The notes: generated by a model from the letters alone, not told the origin. 64,000 nucleotides of DNA from Propionibacterium acidifaciens DSM 21887 (GCF_000426605.1 NZ_AUFR01000001.1:62001-126000); one strand, 5' to 3'; positions 41,613 to 51,248 are shown, counted from the stretch's first letter. Translations and numbers: made by a program.

Positions 41613-44533
41613 GCAGCGCATCGCAGGTCAGGAAGCAGCCGCGCCGCCACACGGCCCTGGGCGCGACCCTCGCCATCCTCGTGGTGCTCGTCGTCGTGTG
41701 GTGGATCGTCAGCGAGGTCGTCACCGACTGGCTGTGGTTCCGCAATCTGCACTTCGGGCAGGTCTTCACCACCCGGGTGGTCACCGGCGCGGTCCTCGCC
41801 GCGGCGCAGGGCGTGCTGCTGGGCGGCGCCTGCGCGCTCAACATGGCCCTCGCCTGGCGCAGCCGGCCCCAGCGCCCCGTGAGCGACTCGCCGACCCTCG
41901 ACCACTACCGCTCGGCCCTGGCCCGGCGCACGGCCGTCATCGTCGCCGTCCCGTCCCTGCTCGTCGCGCTGGGCGCCGGCTCGTTGGCCGTGTCGCACAC
42001 CGACGAGACCCTGGCCTTCCTCCACCGCACCCCCTTCGGCCAGTCCGACGCCTACTTCGGCATGGACGCCTCCTTCTACGTCTTCACGCTGCCCTTCCTC
42101 CAGGACGTCTTCTCCGCCGTCCTGGCCGCCCTCGTCATCGGCACGCTCGCCGCGGCGGCCGTCCACGTCGTCACCGGCTCCCTGTACGCCACGCCGGTGG
42201 CGGTGCGCCGGCACGGCTCCGGGGACGAGGGCGGCGCCCACCCGCCGACGGTCGAGCTGCGGAACCCACTCAACGCGGCCGCCCAGGTGCACCTGTCGGT
42301 GCTGCTCGGCCTCATCATGGTCGTCTACGGCTTCCAGCGGCTGCTGTCGCGCTACGAGTTCGCGATCAGCGACAACGACGCCCTGTTCACCGGTATCGGC
42401 TACACCGACGACCACGCGCGCATCACCGCCCGCCTCATCGTGGCGATCATCGCGTGGATCTGCGCGCTCATGTTCTTCGCCAACGTGAGGCTCAAGCTGT
42501 GGCGTGTGCCCGGCACGGCGATCGTCCTCATGATCGTCTCGAGCCTCATCATCCAGGCGATCTACCCGGTCGCCATCCAGCAGTTCACCGTGCGCCCCAG
42601 CGAGGTCAGCCAGGAGCGCAGTTACATCGAGCGGCAGATCGAGGCGACCCGGGCCGCCTACGACGTCGACGACGTGACGGTCTCGGACTACTCGGCGGAG
42701 ACCAATGTGAGCGCCGGTCAGCTCAAGTCCGACGCGGAGGCCCTGCCGGGCATCCGGCTCATGGATCCGGCGCTGATCGCCGAGACCTACGAGCAGCTGC
42801 AGCAGGTGCGCGGCTACTACCAGTTCCCCGGTGTGCTCGACGTCGACCGCTACGCCATCGACGGGAAGACGACCGACACGATCATCGCGGCCCGCGAGAT
42901 CAACATCGCCGGGCTGCCCGATCAGAGCTGGATCAACACGCACACCGTCTATACGCACGGCTACGGCGTCGTCGCGTCCTACGGCAACCGCAGCTCGTCC
43001 AACGGGGAGCCGGTGTGGACCGAGGGCGACATCCCGCCCCAGGGCCGGCTCGACGTCGACGAGTCGCGCATCTACTACGGCGAGGCCGAGAACCAGTGGG
43101 TCGTCGCCGGCAACGAGCCCGGCGCAGCGCCCATCGAGCTCGACACCCCGGGCGGCTCCGAGTCCGGCGGCGAGCAGCACTCCACGTACACCGGCGCCGG
43201 GGGAGTGGCGATCGGCAACCACGTGACGCGCGCCATGTACGCCACGACCTTCACCGACCTGAACCTCCTGCTGTCGAGCAATGTGAACAGCGCCTCGCGC
43301 ATCCTGTACAACCGCACGCCGCGCGAGCGCATCGCCCAGGTCGCCCCCTGGCTGACCGTCGACCAGGACCCGTATCCGGCCGTCGTCGACGGGCGGGTCG
43401 TGTGGATCGTCGACGCCTACACGACGAGCGCCGACTACCCGAACTCCCAGCACGTCACCCTGCAGGACACCATCGCCGACTCGGCCCGGCAGACCTCCGG
43501 CGAGGACACCCAGGTCAACTACATGCGCAACTCCGTCAAGGCGGTCGTGGACGCCTACGACGGCACGGTCGACCTCTACGCCTGGGACGCCGACGACCCG
43601 ATCCTCCAGACCTGGATGAAGGTCTACCCCGGTCTGCTCAAGGACCGCGGCGAGATCTCCTCCGACCTCATGAGTCATCTGCGCTATCCGCAGGACATGT
43701 TCAAGGTGCAGCGCCAGATCCTCGGGCGCTACCACATGGAGAACCCCGACAGCTGGTACAACCAGTCGGATCTGTGGGAGGTCCCGGCCGACCCGCGCGA
43801 CTCCAGCGGCGCCTACGAGCCGCCCTACTACCTGTCGATCAAGTGGCCCGGCGACGAGTCCCCGGTGTTCAGCCAGACGGCCGTCTACGTGCCGAAGAAC
43901 CGTGAGAACATGGCGGCCTACATGTCGGTCGTGGCCGACGCGTCGAGCCCCGACTACGGCACGCTGCGCGTCCTCAAGCTGTCCGACACGGCCCAGGTGC
44001 CGGGCCCGAACCAGACCTACAACGCGATCGTCTCCGACCAGCAGGTGGCCGACAAGCTTCTCCCGTTCATCGGCCAGGGCTCCGGGAGCTCGGCGGACGC
44101 GCTCTACGGCAATCTGCTCACGCTGCCGCTGGGCAACGGCCTCATCTACGTCGAGCCGATCTACACCCAGCGCAAGTCCGCCGGCACCGGGGCCTCGGCC
44201 GGCACCTACCCGGTGCTGCGCTTCGTCGTCGTCCGGTTCGGCACCCACATCGGCATCGGGGACACTCTCCAGGAGGCTCTCGACTCGGTCTTCGCCGGCG
44301 ATGCCGGCGCGAGCACGGGCGAGGACACCGCGGGGCAGCCGTCCGAGCAGCAGGGCGGGGGGACCGGCCAGATGTCGAACGAGGAGGCGGCCAAGCAGCT
44401 GCTCCAGGAGGCGAGCGACGCCTTCGGCAGGGCGGACCAGGCGCTGAAGAACGGCGACCTGGGGGAGTACCAGGCCCAGATGCAGACCGCCCAGGACAAG
44501 ACCCGGGAGGCCTACGAGAAGCTCAACGGCTGA
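41609..44533 (+). CDS. UPF0182 family membrane protein (Rv3193-like)
   Basis: The 974-residue protein has about seven membrane segments in the first 300 residues, beginning LGATLAILVVLVVVWWIV. A very large extracytoplasmic domain follows, with TRAAYDVDDVTVSDYSA, YQFPGVLDVDRYAIDG, VDEQ-like acidic turns and GETIYVEPIYTQ-like text (LIYVEPIYTQRKS). An acidic, Gln-rich C-terminal helix ends the protein. This is the standard UPF0182 (COG1615) architecture. The function is unknown. It is the third gene of the PDZ-PPA1309-UPF0182 operon, starting inside the ATGA overlap, and stops 18 bases before the convergent M16 gene. Confidence 0.93.
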   Translation: MSSASQVRKQPRRHTALGATLAILVVLVVVWWIVSEVVTDWLWFRNLHFGQVFTTRVVTGAVLAAAQGVLLGGACALNMALAWRSRPQRPVSDSPTLDHYRSALARRTAVIVAVPSLLVALGAGSLAVSHTDETLAFLHRTPFGQSDAYFGMDASFYVFTLPFLQDVFSAVLAALVIGTLAAAAVHVVTGSLYATPVAVRRHGSGDEGGAHPPTVELRNPLNAAAQVHLSVLLGLIMVVYGFQRLLSRYEFAISDNDALFTGIGYTDDHARITARLIVAIIAWICALMFFANVRLKLWRVPGTAIVLMIVSSLIIQAIYPVAIQQFTVRPSEVSQERSYIERQIEATRAAYDVDDVTVSDYSAETNVSAGQLKSDAEALPGIRLMDPALIAETYEQLQQVRGYYQFPGVLDVDRYAIDGKTTDTIIAAREINIAGLPDQSWINTHTVYTHGYGVVASYGNRSSSNGEPVWTEGDIPPQGRLDVDESRIYYGEAENQWVVAGNEPGAAPIELDTPGGSESGGEQHSTYTGAGGVAIGNHVTRAMYATTFTDLNLLLSSNVNSASRILYNRTPRERIAQVAPWLTVDQDPYPAVVDGRVVWIVDAYTTSADYPNSQHVTLQDTIADSARQTSGEDTQVNYMRNSVKAVVDAYDGTVDLYAWDADDPILQTWMKVYPGLLKDRGEISSDLMSHLRYPQDMFKVQRQILGRYHMENPDSWYNQSDLWEVPADPRDSSGAYEPPYYLSIKWPGDESPVFSQTAVYVPKNRENMAAYMSVVADASSPDYGTLRVLKLSDTAQVPGPNQTYNAIVSDQQVADKLLPFIGQGSGSSADALYGNLLTLPLGNGLIYVEPIYTQRKSAGTGASAGTYPVLRFVVVRFGTHIGIGDTLQEALDSVFAGDAGASTGEDTAGQPSEQQGGGTGQMSNEEAAKQLLQEASDAFGRADQALKNGDLGEYQAQMQTAQDKTREAYEKLNG

Positions 44534-44551
44534 CCCGGACCGGTGGGGTCG

Positions 44552-45913
44552 TCACAGGACGGGGTCGATGACCTCGACCTGGAAGCCGTCGCCGCGCAGC
44601 TCGGGCACGATCCTCGAGGCGTCGCCGCACAGCACGGCGCGCATCCTCCCCTCGTGGGTGGCCCTGCCGACGGTGCCCTCGAAGGCCGCCGTGGCATGGG
44701 CCGCGTCGGTCGTCGCGAGTCCGTCGTGCAGGACGTTGACCCAGTCCGGGTCGACGCGGTGCGAGGCCAGCACGCCGGCTTGGCCGGCGATCGCGTCGGC
44801 GGTGTCGTAGCGCAGCGGGGCGACGCCCACGAGGTAGCGGATCGCGTCGTCGACCTCGGAGCGCCCGAGCGGGGCACGCGACAGGTCGAGCAGCTCGAAG
44901 ACGCCGCGGAAGGCCCGCGCCGCCACCTCGGTGCGGAAGCTCGCCTGGATGGTGAAGCTTCCGTTGAACCGGCCGGCGGCCAGGCCGGCCTGCACCCCGT
45001 AGGTGTAACCCCGGCGCTCGCGCAGCTCCATGTTGAGCCGGCTGCCGAACAGCCCGCCGACGGCGCCCGTCGCGACCTGCATCGGCGCCCAGTCCGGCCA
45101 GGCCCGGCCCGGCACGACGAGCCCGACGCGCAGATCGGCGGCGACGGCGTCGGGACGGTCGATGACGTAGGTGGGGCAGGGCTCCGTCTCGGGCGAGGGG
45201 GCCCTCGCGCCGCTGCGCACCCCCGTCGCCGGCCAGGCGCCGAAGACCTCGGCGGCGTGCTCGACGAGGCCCTCGGGCAGGGCGCCCGCGAGGATCAGGA
45301 CGGCGCCGTCGGGACGCCACCAGCGGTCGTGGAAGGCCCGCACGTCCTCCGCGGTGATCGTCGGCACCGACTCGGAGGTGCCGGCGGCGGCCAGTCGCTG
45401 GCGGCTGCCGACGACCCAGGTGCGCTGGGCCAGGCCGATCGCGGCCATCGCCGCCGAGTTCGCCCGCTGCTGGGCGATCTCGGTGAGGCGCAGGGCCTTG
45501 TGGCGGGCGACGTCCGCGTCGGCGTAGGCGGGCGTGCGGACGATCTCGTCGAGCAGTTCGAGGCCGGCGTGCGCGTAGGGCGCGGCGACCTCGACGCCGC
45601 ACCGGGTGCCCCACCATCCGGCCGAGCCGTCGAAGAGCGCGCCGATGTCCTCGATGCGCCGGGCGAGCGCCTCGCCCGGGTGGGCCAGCGAGCCCTCGTC
45701 GCAGCAGTGCACGGCCAGCCGCGCGACGCCCTCCCCGCCGACCGGCTCGTCGGTGAGGGCCACGTCGAGGGCGATCTCGGCGGTGATGACGTACTGGCCG
45801 GGCAGGTCGTACGCCCAGATGCTCATGCCGTTGTCGAGGCGGGTGACCCGCGGCAGCGGGAAGCGCCAGTCGCTCGTCGGGTCGACCTGCGGGCGCGGGG
45901 CCTGGGGACTCAT
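44552..45913 (-). CDS. M16 family peptidase-like subunit (inactive type)
   Basis: The 453-residue protein has the two-domain M16 fold: RLDNGMSIWAYDLPGQYVI at the start, ITAEDVRAFHDRWWRPDGAVLI in the middle, and the RxxxY-like RERRGYTYGVQAGLA near residue 325. The HxxEH zinc motif is absent; that region reads LAVHCCDEGSLAHPG. It is therefore the non-catalytic partner. Its ATG overlaps the stop of the catalytic M16 gene (ATGA), so the pair is made in equal amounts and probably forms a heterodimer, like bacterial PqqL/YmxG-type pairs. Substrate unknown. Confidence 0.88.
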   Translation of the reverse strand: MSPQAPRPQVDPTSDWRFPLPRVTRLDNGMSIWAYDLPGQYVITAEIALDVALTDEPVGGEGVARLAVHCCDEGSLAHPGEALARRIEDIGALFDGSAGWWGTRCGVEVAAPYAHAGLELLDEIVRTPAYADADVARHKALRLTEIAQQRANSAAMAAIGLAQRTWVVGSRQRLAAAGTSESVPTITAEDVRAFHDRWWRPDGAVLILAGALPEGLVEHAAEVFGAWPATGVRSGARAPSPETEPCPTYVIDRPDAVAADLRVGLVVPGRAWPDWAPMQVATGAVGGLFGSRLNMELRERRGYTYGVQAGLAAGRFNGSFTIQASFRTEVAARAFRGVFELLDLSRAPLGRSEVDDAIRYLVGVAPLRYDTADAIAGQAGVLASHRVDPDWVNVLHDGLATTDAAHATAAFEGTVGRATHEGRMRAVLCGDASRIVPELRGDGFQVEVIDPVL

Positions 45914-47187
45914 CGGGTGTCCTCCGCTTCGTAGACGAGCACGGCTCGGTGCTCGGGGGCCAGCCAGCTGCGGGCGGCCTCGGCGATCTGCTCGCCGGTC
46001 ACCCCGTGCATGCGGGCGAGCAGCGTGTTGACCAGGTCCGGGTCGTCGGACAGGCTGGCGAAGCCGCTGATCTCGTCGGCGCGGGCCTCGACCCCGGCCA
46101 GGCGGGCGAGCCACTCGCGGTCGAAGACGGCGTTGACGCGGGTCAGCTCGGCCTCGTCGGGACCCTGCTCGCCGAGGCGGACGAGCTGCTCGAGGATCGT
46201 CGCGACGAGCTCCTGCGGGTCGTGGCCGCGTCGCACCCGGGCGCTGAGCGAGGCCATCGAGACGCCGCGGGCCAGGCCGAAGTCGCCGGAGCTGACGGCG
46301 TCGGCGCTCTCGCGCTCGCGCACGAGCAGGTTCGGCAGCCGGCTGGACTGGCCCGAGGCCAGCACGGCCAGGGCCTGCTCGACGGCGAAGCGCTCGGGGG
46401 AGTTGGCGTCGGGACTGCGCCAGCACAGGTGCACCATCGTGCTCGGCACGGCGCGCCGCACCCGGACGGTGGGGACGCCCTCGTGCCGGGGCAGGGCGGC
46501 AGTGGGCCGGGCCGGTTGCGCGGGCTCGGAGTCCAGACCGCCGAAGTACCTCTCGACGAGGGCGAACGCGCGGTCCGGCACGACCGGGCCGCAGAGCGTC
46601 AGGACGGCGTTGGACGGCTGGTACCAGCGCCGGTGGAAGTCCTGCACGTCCGACAGGGCGGCGGCGTCCAGATCGGCCGTCGAGCCGATCGTCGGGTGCC
46701 CGTACGGGTGCCCGGACGGGAAGTTGAGTCCGAGCAGCAGCTCGAGCTGGTCGCCGTAGGGCACGTTGTCGTAACGCTGGCGCTTCTCCTCCTCGACCAC
46801 CTCGACCTGGGTCCGGAAGCCGGTCCCGGTGACCGCGAGCGTGCTCATCCGGTCGGCCTCGAGCCACAGCGCCAGCTCGAGCGCGCCCACCGGGACGGTC
46901 TCGAAGTAGTTGGTGCGGTCGAAGCTCGTCGTCGCGTTGGCGCTGCCGCCGACCGACTCCATGAGGGCCAGGTGCTCGCTCGCGGCGACGTGCTCCGAGC
47001 CGGCGAACATGAGGTGCTCGAAGAGGTGCGCGAAGCCGGTCGCCCCCGGGGGCTCGTCACCCGAGCCGACGGCGTACCAGATGTTCAGCGCCTCGGCCGG
47101 GGCGCCGGGATCGTGGTTGACGACGACGCGCAGCCCGTTGGCCAGGGTCTGCCGGGCGATGCGGTAGTCGAGATCGATGTGCGGCAC
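45910..47187 (-). CDS. M16 family zinc metallopeptidase (catalytic)
   Basis: The 425-residue protein has the inverted zinc motif HLFEHLMF near residue 54, with the downstream Glu in the EVVEEEKRQRYDN helix, so it should be active. It opens TLANGLRVVVNHDPGAPAEA, typical of pitrilysin-family enzymes. No signal peptide is visible, so it is cytoplasmic. The GTG at 47187 is preferred because TAGACT ends seven bases before it, making the mRNA leaderless. It is the first gene of a two-gene M16 operon and is divergent from the nitric oxide reductase gene. Confidence 0.92.
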   Translation of the reverse strand: MPHIDLDYRIARQTLANGLRVVVNHDPGAPAEALNIWYAVGSGDEPPGATGFAHLFEHLMFAGSEHVAASEHLALMESVGGSANATTSFDRTNYFETVPVGALELALWLEADRMSTLAVTGTGFRTQVEVVEEEKRQRYDNVPYGDQLELLLGLNFPSGHPYGHPTIGSTADLDAAALSDVQDFHRRWYQPSNAVLTLCGPVVPDRAFALVERYFGGLDSEPAQPARPTAALPRHEGVPTVRVRRAVPSTMVHLCWRSPDANSPERFAVEQALAVLASGQSSRLPNLLVRERESADAVSSGDFGLARGVSMASLSARVRRGHDPQELVATILEQLVRLGEQGPDEAELTRVNAVFDREWLARLAGVEARADEISGFASLSDDPDLVNTLLARMHGVTGEQIAEAARSWLAPEHRAVLVYEAEDTR

Positions 47188-47194
47188 GGGGGCA

Positions 47195-47200
47195 AGTCTA
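47195..47200 (-). promoter_or_regulatory. Predicted -10 (TAGACT) of the M16 operon
   Basis: On the minus strand TAGACT ends seven bases before the GTG at 47187. Confidence 0.5.
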
Positions 47201-47321
47201 TGGGGCGCCCGCCGGGGCCCCTCCCGGGAGGGGCCGGGTCGTCCCCGGACGACCGGTGTTCGCCCTCGGAATAAAAACAAGAGGTCAGGGAGAAATCAGG
47301 TGAGAAATAAACATGGAAGCG

Positions 47322-47341
47322 GCCATGGTAATTATCATGGC
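47322..47341 (+). promoter_or_regulatory. Inverted repeat over the norZ -10 (candidate NO-responsive operator)
   Basis: GCCATGGTAATTATCATGGC is a 20-bp inverted repeat with one mismatched pair. It contains TATCAT (47333-47338), which fits TANNNT and ends seven bases before the ATG at 47346. A repressor here would block transcription directly. The ATGNTAATTANCAT core resembles the AT-rich dyads of NsrR-type NO sensors, but I cannot claim a match. Flanking DNA is unusually AT-rich. Confidence 0.5.
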
Positions 47342-47345
47342 TGCC

Positions 47346-49688
47346 ATGTCTTCTTCGCGCAGAGCTGTCGGACAGGGGACCGCGCCGCGACGCCCCATGG
47401 TGGTGAGCGGAGGCTGGGTCCAGGGCGTCGCCCTCGTGATGCTCCTCGGCTTCACCGTCCTGGGCGTCCTCGCCTGGCGCACGTACACGGACTCGATCCC
47501 CATCCCCGACCGGGTCACCGACTCCTCCGGCCAGGTGCTGTTCACCCACGACGACATCTCGGCCGGCCAGCAGCTGTTCCAGAACCGCGGCCTCATGCAG
47601 TACGGCTCGGTCATGGGTCACGGCGGCTACCTCGGCCCCGACTTCACCGCCGACTACCTGCGCCGCGCCAGCGACGACACGCTGCAGCGCCACCGGGACG
47701 CGGGGGACGCCGACCCGACGGCGGCCAACATCGAGGACTGGCGCACCAACCGCCTCGACGAGGCGAGCGGGACGCTCCGGCTCTCGGACTACCAGGCCGA
47801 CGCCTACCGGACGCTGACCGACCACTACGCCGACTACTTCGGGCAGGACTCCCACAACCTCGGCCTGCTCGCCAACGACATCACCGATCCGCAGCAGGTC
47901 CACCAGCTGGTGAGCTTCTTCGCCTGGACGGCGTGGGGCTCGGCGGCCCAGCGGCCGGGCCACGACTACTCCTACTCGAACAACTGGCCCGCCGAGAAGA
48001 ATGTCGGGAACAGCCCCACCGCCGACATGGTGCTGTGGTCCGCGCTGTCCCTGCTCGTGCTCATCGGCGGCATCGGCGTGATGTTCGCCATCTACGGGCG
48101 CTGGAGCGCCAGGATCGGCTGGCACGCCTCCGACGCGCCCGCCATCCTGTTCGTCCCACCGGCCAGGGTCGGTCTCACGAGGTCCCAACGCGTCACCGCC
48201 TGGTTCTGGGCGGCCATCTCGGCACTCTTCTTGCTCCAGACGATCGTCGGCGCGGCGGCCGAGCACTACCGCGCCGATCTCACCAGCTTCTTCGGCTTCG
48301 ACCTGGCCGGCTGGTTCCCCTACAACCTGGCCCGCACCTGGCACGTCCAGCTCTCGCTGCTGTGGACGGCGGCGTCCTTCCTGGCCGGCGGCATCTTCCT
48401 CGCGCCCTTCATCTCGGGCCGCGAGCCCAGGCACCAGAGCAGATGGGTGGGCGTGCTCTTCGTCGCCGTGTGCGTCGTCGTGTTCGGCTCCCTGGGCGGC
48501 GAGATGCTCTCGATCTACGGCGTCTCCTGGGCCAAGGGGCCGCTGCTCGGCCAGCAGTGGGAGTACCTGGACCTGCCGAAGATCTTCCAGGCGGCGCTGA
48601 CCGGGGGCATGTTCCTGTGGGTCTTCATCATCGTGCGTGCCATCCGGGGTCGGCTCAGGACCGAGTCGCACGGCAATCTGCCCTGGGTCTTCTTCTTCTC
48701 GGCCCTGTCGATCCCGGCCTTCTACGCGGTGGGCATGCTCGCCGGCACGACGACGCAGATCTCCGTCGCCGAGTACTGGCGCTTCTGGGTCGTCCACCTG
48801 TGGGTCGAGGACTTCCTCGAGCTGTTCACCACCGTCATGGTCGCGTACATCTTCGTCATGCTCGGCGTGGTGCGTGAGAGGGTCGCCCTGGGGATCATCT
48901 ACATGGACGTCATCCTCTACTCGGTCGGCGGCGTGCTCGGCACGATGCACCACGTCTACTTCTCGGGCACCCCGAGCTCGAACATGGCCGTCGGCGCCGT
49001 CTTCTCGGCCGCCGAGGTGATCCCGCTCACCTTCCTGACCGTCGAGGCGTGGGCCTTCACCCAGCTGGGCGCCCGGCGCGAGGCGAGGTCGAGCACCCCG
49101 TTCCCGCACCGCTGGTGCGTCATGTTCCTGGTCGCCGTCGGCTTCTGGAACTTCGTCGGGGCAGGCCTCTTCGGCTTCATCATCAACCTGCCGATCGTCT
49201 CCTACTACGAGATCGGCACGGCGCTGACCGCCAACCACGCGCACGGCTCGATGATGGGCGTCTACGGCATGATGGCGATGGCCCTGGCCATGTTCGCCCT
49301 GCGCTACCTCATCCCCCAGGACAGGTGGAACGAGAGGCTCGCCAAGGTCTCCTTCTGGTGCTCCAACATCGGTCTGGCCTGGATGGTCTTCGTCACCCTG
49401 CTGCCCCTCGGCGCCCTGCAGCTGTACCGCTCGGTCGGCTCGGGCTACTTCGAGGCGAGGTCGCTCAACTACATCACCGAGCACCGCAACGTCGTGCTCG
49501 AGTGGCTGCGCATGCCCGGCGACGTCGTCTTCATCGTCGGCGGGGTCGTGCCCTTCCTCGTCATGGCCGTCCAGGGCTGGATCCACCGCCACGACGGGCG
49601 CACCGTCGACGAGCTGCCCGTCGAGCGCCTCTTCGTCGAGGTGGGCGGGGAGGACCACGGCTACGCCGAGCTCGCAGGGGAGGACTGA
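47346..49688 (+). CDS. norZ: Quinol-dependent nitric oxide reductase (qNOR)
   Basis: The 780-residue integral membrane enzyme reduces NO to N2O using quinol. It has one N-terminal membrane segment (GVALVMLLGFTVLGVLAW) and a periplasm-side domain with FTHDDISAGQQLFQNRGLMQYGSV. About 13 further helices carry the haem/FeB ligands in RTWHVQLSL, WVVHLWVEDF, GTMHHVYF and NHAHGSMMGVYG. The fusion of NorC-like and NorB-like parts defines qNOR. Several in-frame ATGs exist at 47313-47346. I choose 47346 because TATCAT ends seven bases before it and the earlier ATGs fall inside a palindrome. It protects against host- or community-derived NO. It precedes a Cys-rich membrane protein and a slipin. Confidence 0.95.
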   Translation: MSSSRRAVGQGTAPRRPMVVSGGWVQGVALVMLLGFTVLGVLAWRTYTDSIPIPDRVTDSSGQVLFTHDDISAGQQLFQNRGLMQYGSVMGHGGYLGPDFTADYLRRASDDTLQRHRDAGDADPTAANIEDWRTNRLDEASGTLRLSDYQADAYRTLTDHYADYFGQDSHNLGLLANDITDPQQVHQLVSFFAWTAWGSAAQRPGHDYSYSNNWPAEKNVGNSPTADMVLWSALSLLVLIGGIGVMFAIYGRWSARIGWHASDAPAILFVPPARVGLTRSQRVTAWFWAAISALFLLQTIVGAAAEHYRADLTSFFGFDLAGWFPYNLARTWHVQLSLLWTAASFLAGGIFLAPFISGREPRHQSRWVGVLFVAVCVVVFGSLGGEMLSIYGVSWAKGPLLGQQWEYLDLPKIFQAALTGGMFLWVFIIVRAIRGRLRTESHGNLPWVFFFSALSIPAFYAVGMLAGTTTQISVAEYWRFWVVHLWVEDFLELFTTVMVAYIFVMLGVVRERVALGIIYMDVILYSVGGVLGTMHHVYFSGTPSSNMAVGAVFSAAEVIPLTFLTVEAWAFTQLGARREARSSTPFPHRWCVMFLVAVGFWNFVGAGLFGFIINLPIVSYYEIGTALTANHAHGSMMGVYGMMAMALAMFALRYLIPQDRWNERLAKVSFWCSNIGLAWMVFVTLLPLGALQLYRSVGSGYFEARSLNYITEHRNVVLEWLRMPGDVVFIVGGVVPFLVMAVQGWIHRHDGRTVDELPVERLFVEVGGEDHGYAELAGED

Positions 49689-49693
49689 CGGCG

Positions 49694-50431
49694 ATGGGTG
49701 CCGAGGACACGACCATCCAGGTCTACCTGTCCTGCCTCTACGCGGTCGTGCTCGTCGGCTTCGCGTGGGTCCTGGACGTCCTGGGCCGGCGCAGCGCCCG
49801 GCGCTCGCGCGACTGGCGGACGGGCAACTTCGTCTTCCACGAGGACCACGGGGCGTGGAAGTGCCACGAGGACCAGTGGCTGTGGCCGGCCAGCTTCGAC
49901 CCCGTCAAGCGGGTCATCCGCTACCGGGGCCAGGACGAGATCTGCGGGCGCTGCCCCGTCAAGGACGGGTGCGCCCCGCACCTCGGCCCCCGCGAGATCA
50001 CCCAACCGGTGGATCCCTGGCCCCACTCCGAGGCCGGGGTCTTCCACAGGGGCATGTCGCTGGCGATCATGGCCGCCGGCACGGCCCTGCCCCTGGCGAT
50101 GCTGTTCGTCGCCTCCGGCGCGGCCCAGCGCGTGGCCCTGGCCGCCTCGGCGGTGTTCGTCGTCGTGGCGGCCTGGCCGATGGTCCGCTCGCTGCGCAAC
50201 ACGCCGACGAACGCGCCGGAGGACCTGCCGTTCGAGGCCTCGGCGCCCGAGGAGGCCGGGACCGCCTCCGACTCGAAGGACGGGCGTGCCGTCGTGGCCC
50301 GCGGCGCGCACGGGCAGGTGCAGTCCGAACGCGCGGCCGACGAGGCCTCCCGTCTCATCGAGCGCTACGCCTCGCACTGGTCGAGCGGGCGCACCCGCTA
50401 CGCCTCCGCAGCCGACAAGGAAAGGGACTGA
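49694..50431 (+). CDS. Four-cysteine membrane protein of the NO reductase operon (unknown)
   Basis: I do not recognise the family. The 245-residue protein has an N-terminal membrane helix (VYLSCLYAVVLVGFAWVL), a soluble loop, two more helices (residues about 119-163) and a hydrophilic tail. The loop holds WKCHEDQWLWPASFDP and then EICGRCPVKDGCAPH, so four cysteines in a C-x(n)-CxxC-x5-C arrangement. That could bind an Fe-S cluster, haem or zinc. It starts five bases after the norZ stop and ends just before the slipin gene, so all three are cotranscribed. An accessory, electron-transfer or assembly role for qNOR is inference. Confidence 0.75.
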   Translation: MGAEDTTIQVYLSCLYAVVLVGFAWVLDVLGRRSARRSRDWRTGNFVFHEDHGAWKCHEDQWLWPASFDPVKRVIRYRGQDEICGRCPVKDGCAPHLGPREITQPVDPWPHSEAGVFHRGMSLAIMAAGTALPLAMLFVASGAAQRVALAASAVFVVVAAWPMVRSLRNTPTNAPEDLPFEASAPEEAGTASDSKDGRAVVARGAHGQVQSERAADEASRLIERYASHWSSGRTRYASAADKERD

Positions 50432-50434
50432 GTC

Positions 50435-51214
50435 ATGGGCGCCACCCAGTGGTTCTTCACCGTGATCGCCCTGGCGGTCCTCGTCGCGGGCCTGCTCGTG
50501 ACCTGTCTGAGGATCGTTCCCGAGTACGAGCGGGCCGTCATCTTCCGGCTCGGCAAGGTGCGGCCCCTCCACGGGGCGGGGCTGGCCTTCATCGTCCCGG
50601 GGCTCGACAGGCTCGTCCGCGTGGACACCCGCACGGTGACGCTGACCATCCCCCCGCAGGAGGTCATCACGCGCGACAACGTGCCCGCCCGGGTCAACGC
50701 GGTCGTGCTGTTCAACGTCACGGATCCGATGGACGCGGTGATGAACGTCGAGAACTACGCGGTGGCCACCAGCCAGATCGCCCAGACCACGCTGCGCTCG
50801 GTGCTCGGGCGCGCCGACCTGGACACCCTGCTGGCCCACCGCGAGAGCCTCAACCACGACCTGCGCGAGATCATCGAGGTGCGGACCACCCCTTGGGGCG
50901 TCGACGTCTCGGTGGTGGAGATCAAGGACGTGGAGATCCCCGAGGGGATGCAGCGCGCCATGGCCCGGGAGGCCGAGGCCGAGCGCGAGCGCCGCGCCAA
51001 GGTCATCAACGCCCGCGGCGAGCTGCAGGCCTCCGACGAGCTCAGGCGGGCTGCGGATGTGCTCTCCGCCAGCCCCGCGTCCCTCCAGCTGCGCTATCTG
51101 CAGACGCTGCTCGAGCTCGGCGCCGACCAGAACTCGACGGTCGTCTTCCCCCTGCCCATGGACCTCATCGGGCCCCTCGTCGCGGGGCTCGCCGCCGGCC
51201 GGGACTCCGACTGA
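50435..51214 (+). CDS. Slipin/stomatin-like (SPFH) membrane protein
   Basis: The 259-residue protein has one N-terminal membrane anchor (FFTVIALAVLVAGLLVTCL). The SPFH domain begins RIVPEYERAVIFRLGKVRPL and runs through ARVNAVVLFNVTDPMDAVMNVENY and GVDVSVVEIKDVEIPEGMQRAM. The coiled-coil AREAEAERERRAKVINARGE drives oligomerisation. Slipins form membrane scaffolds and often pair with NfeD proteases, but no nfeD is present. The ATG lies three bases after the preceding stop, in the norZ operon, so it may organise qNOR in the membrane. Confidence 0.92.
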   Translation: MGATQWFFTVIALAVLVAGLLVTCLRIVPEYERAVIFRLGKVRPLHGAGLAFIVPGLDRLVRVDTRTVTLTIPPQEVITRDNVPARVNAVVLFNVTDPMDAVMNVENYAVATSQIAQTTLRSVLGRADLDTLLAHRESLNHDLREIIEVRTTPWGVDVSVVEIKDVEIPEGMQRAMAREAEAERERRAKVINARGELQASDELRRAADVLSASPASLQLRYLQTLLELGADQNSTVVFPLPMDLIGPLVAGLAAGRDSD

Positions 51215-51248
51215 TCCCAGGGTGCCGCGGCCCCCGCCCCGCGCGGGT

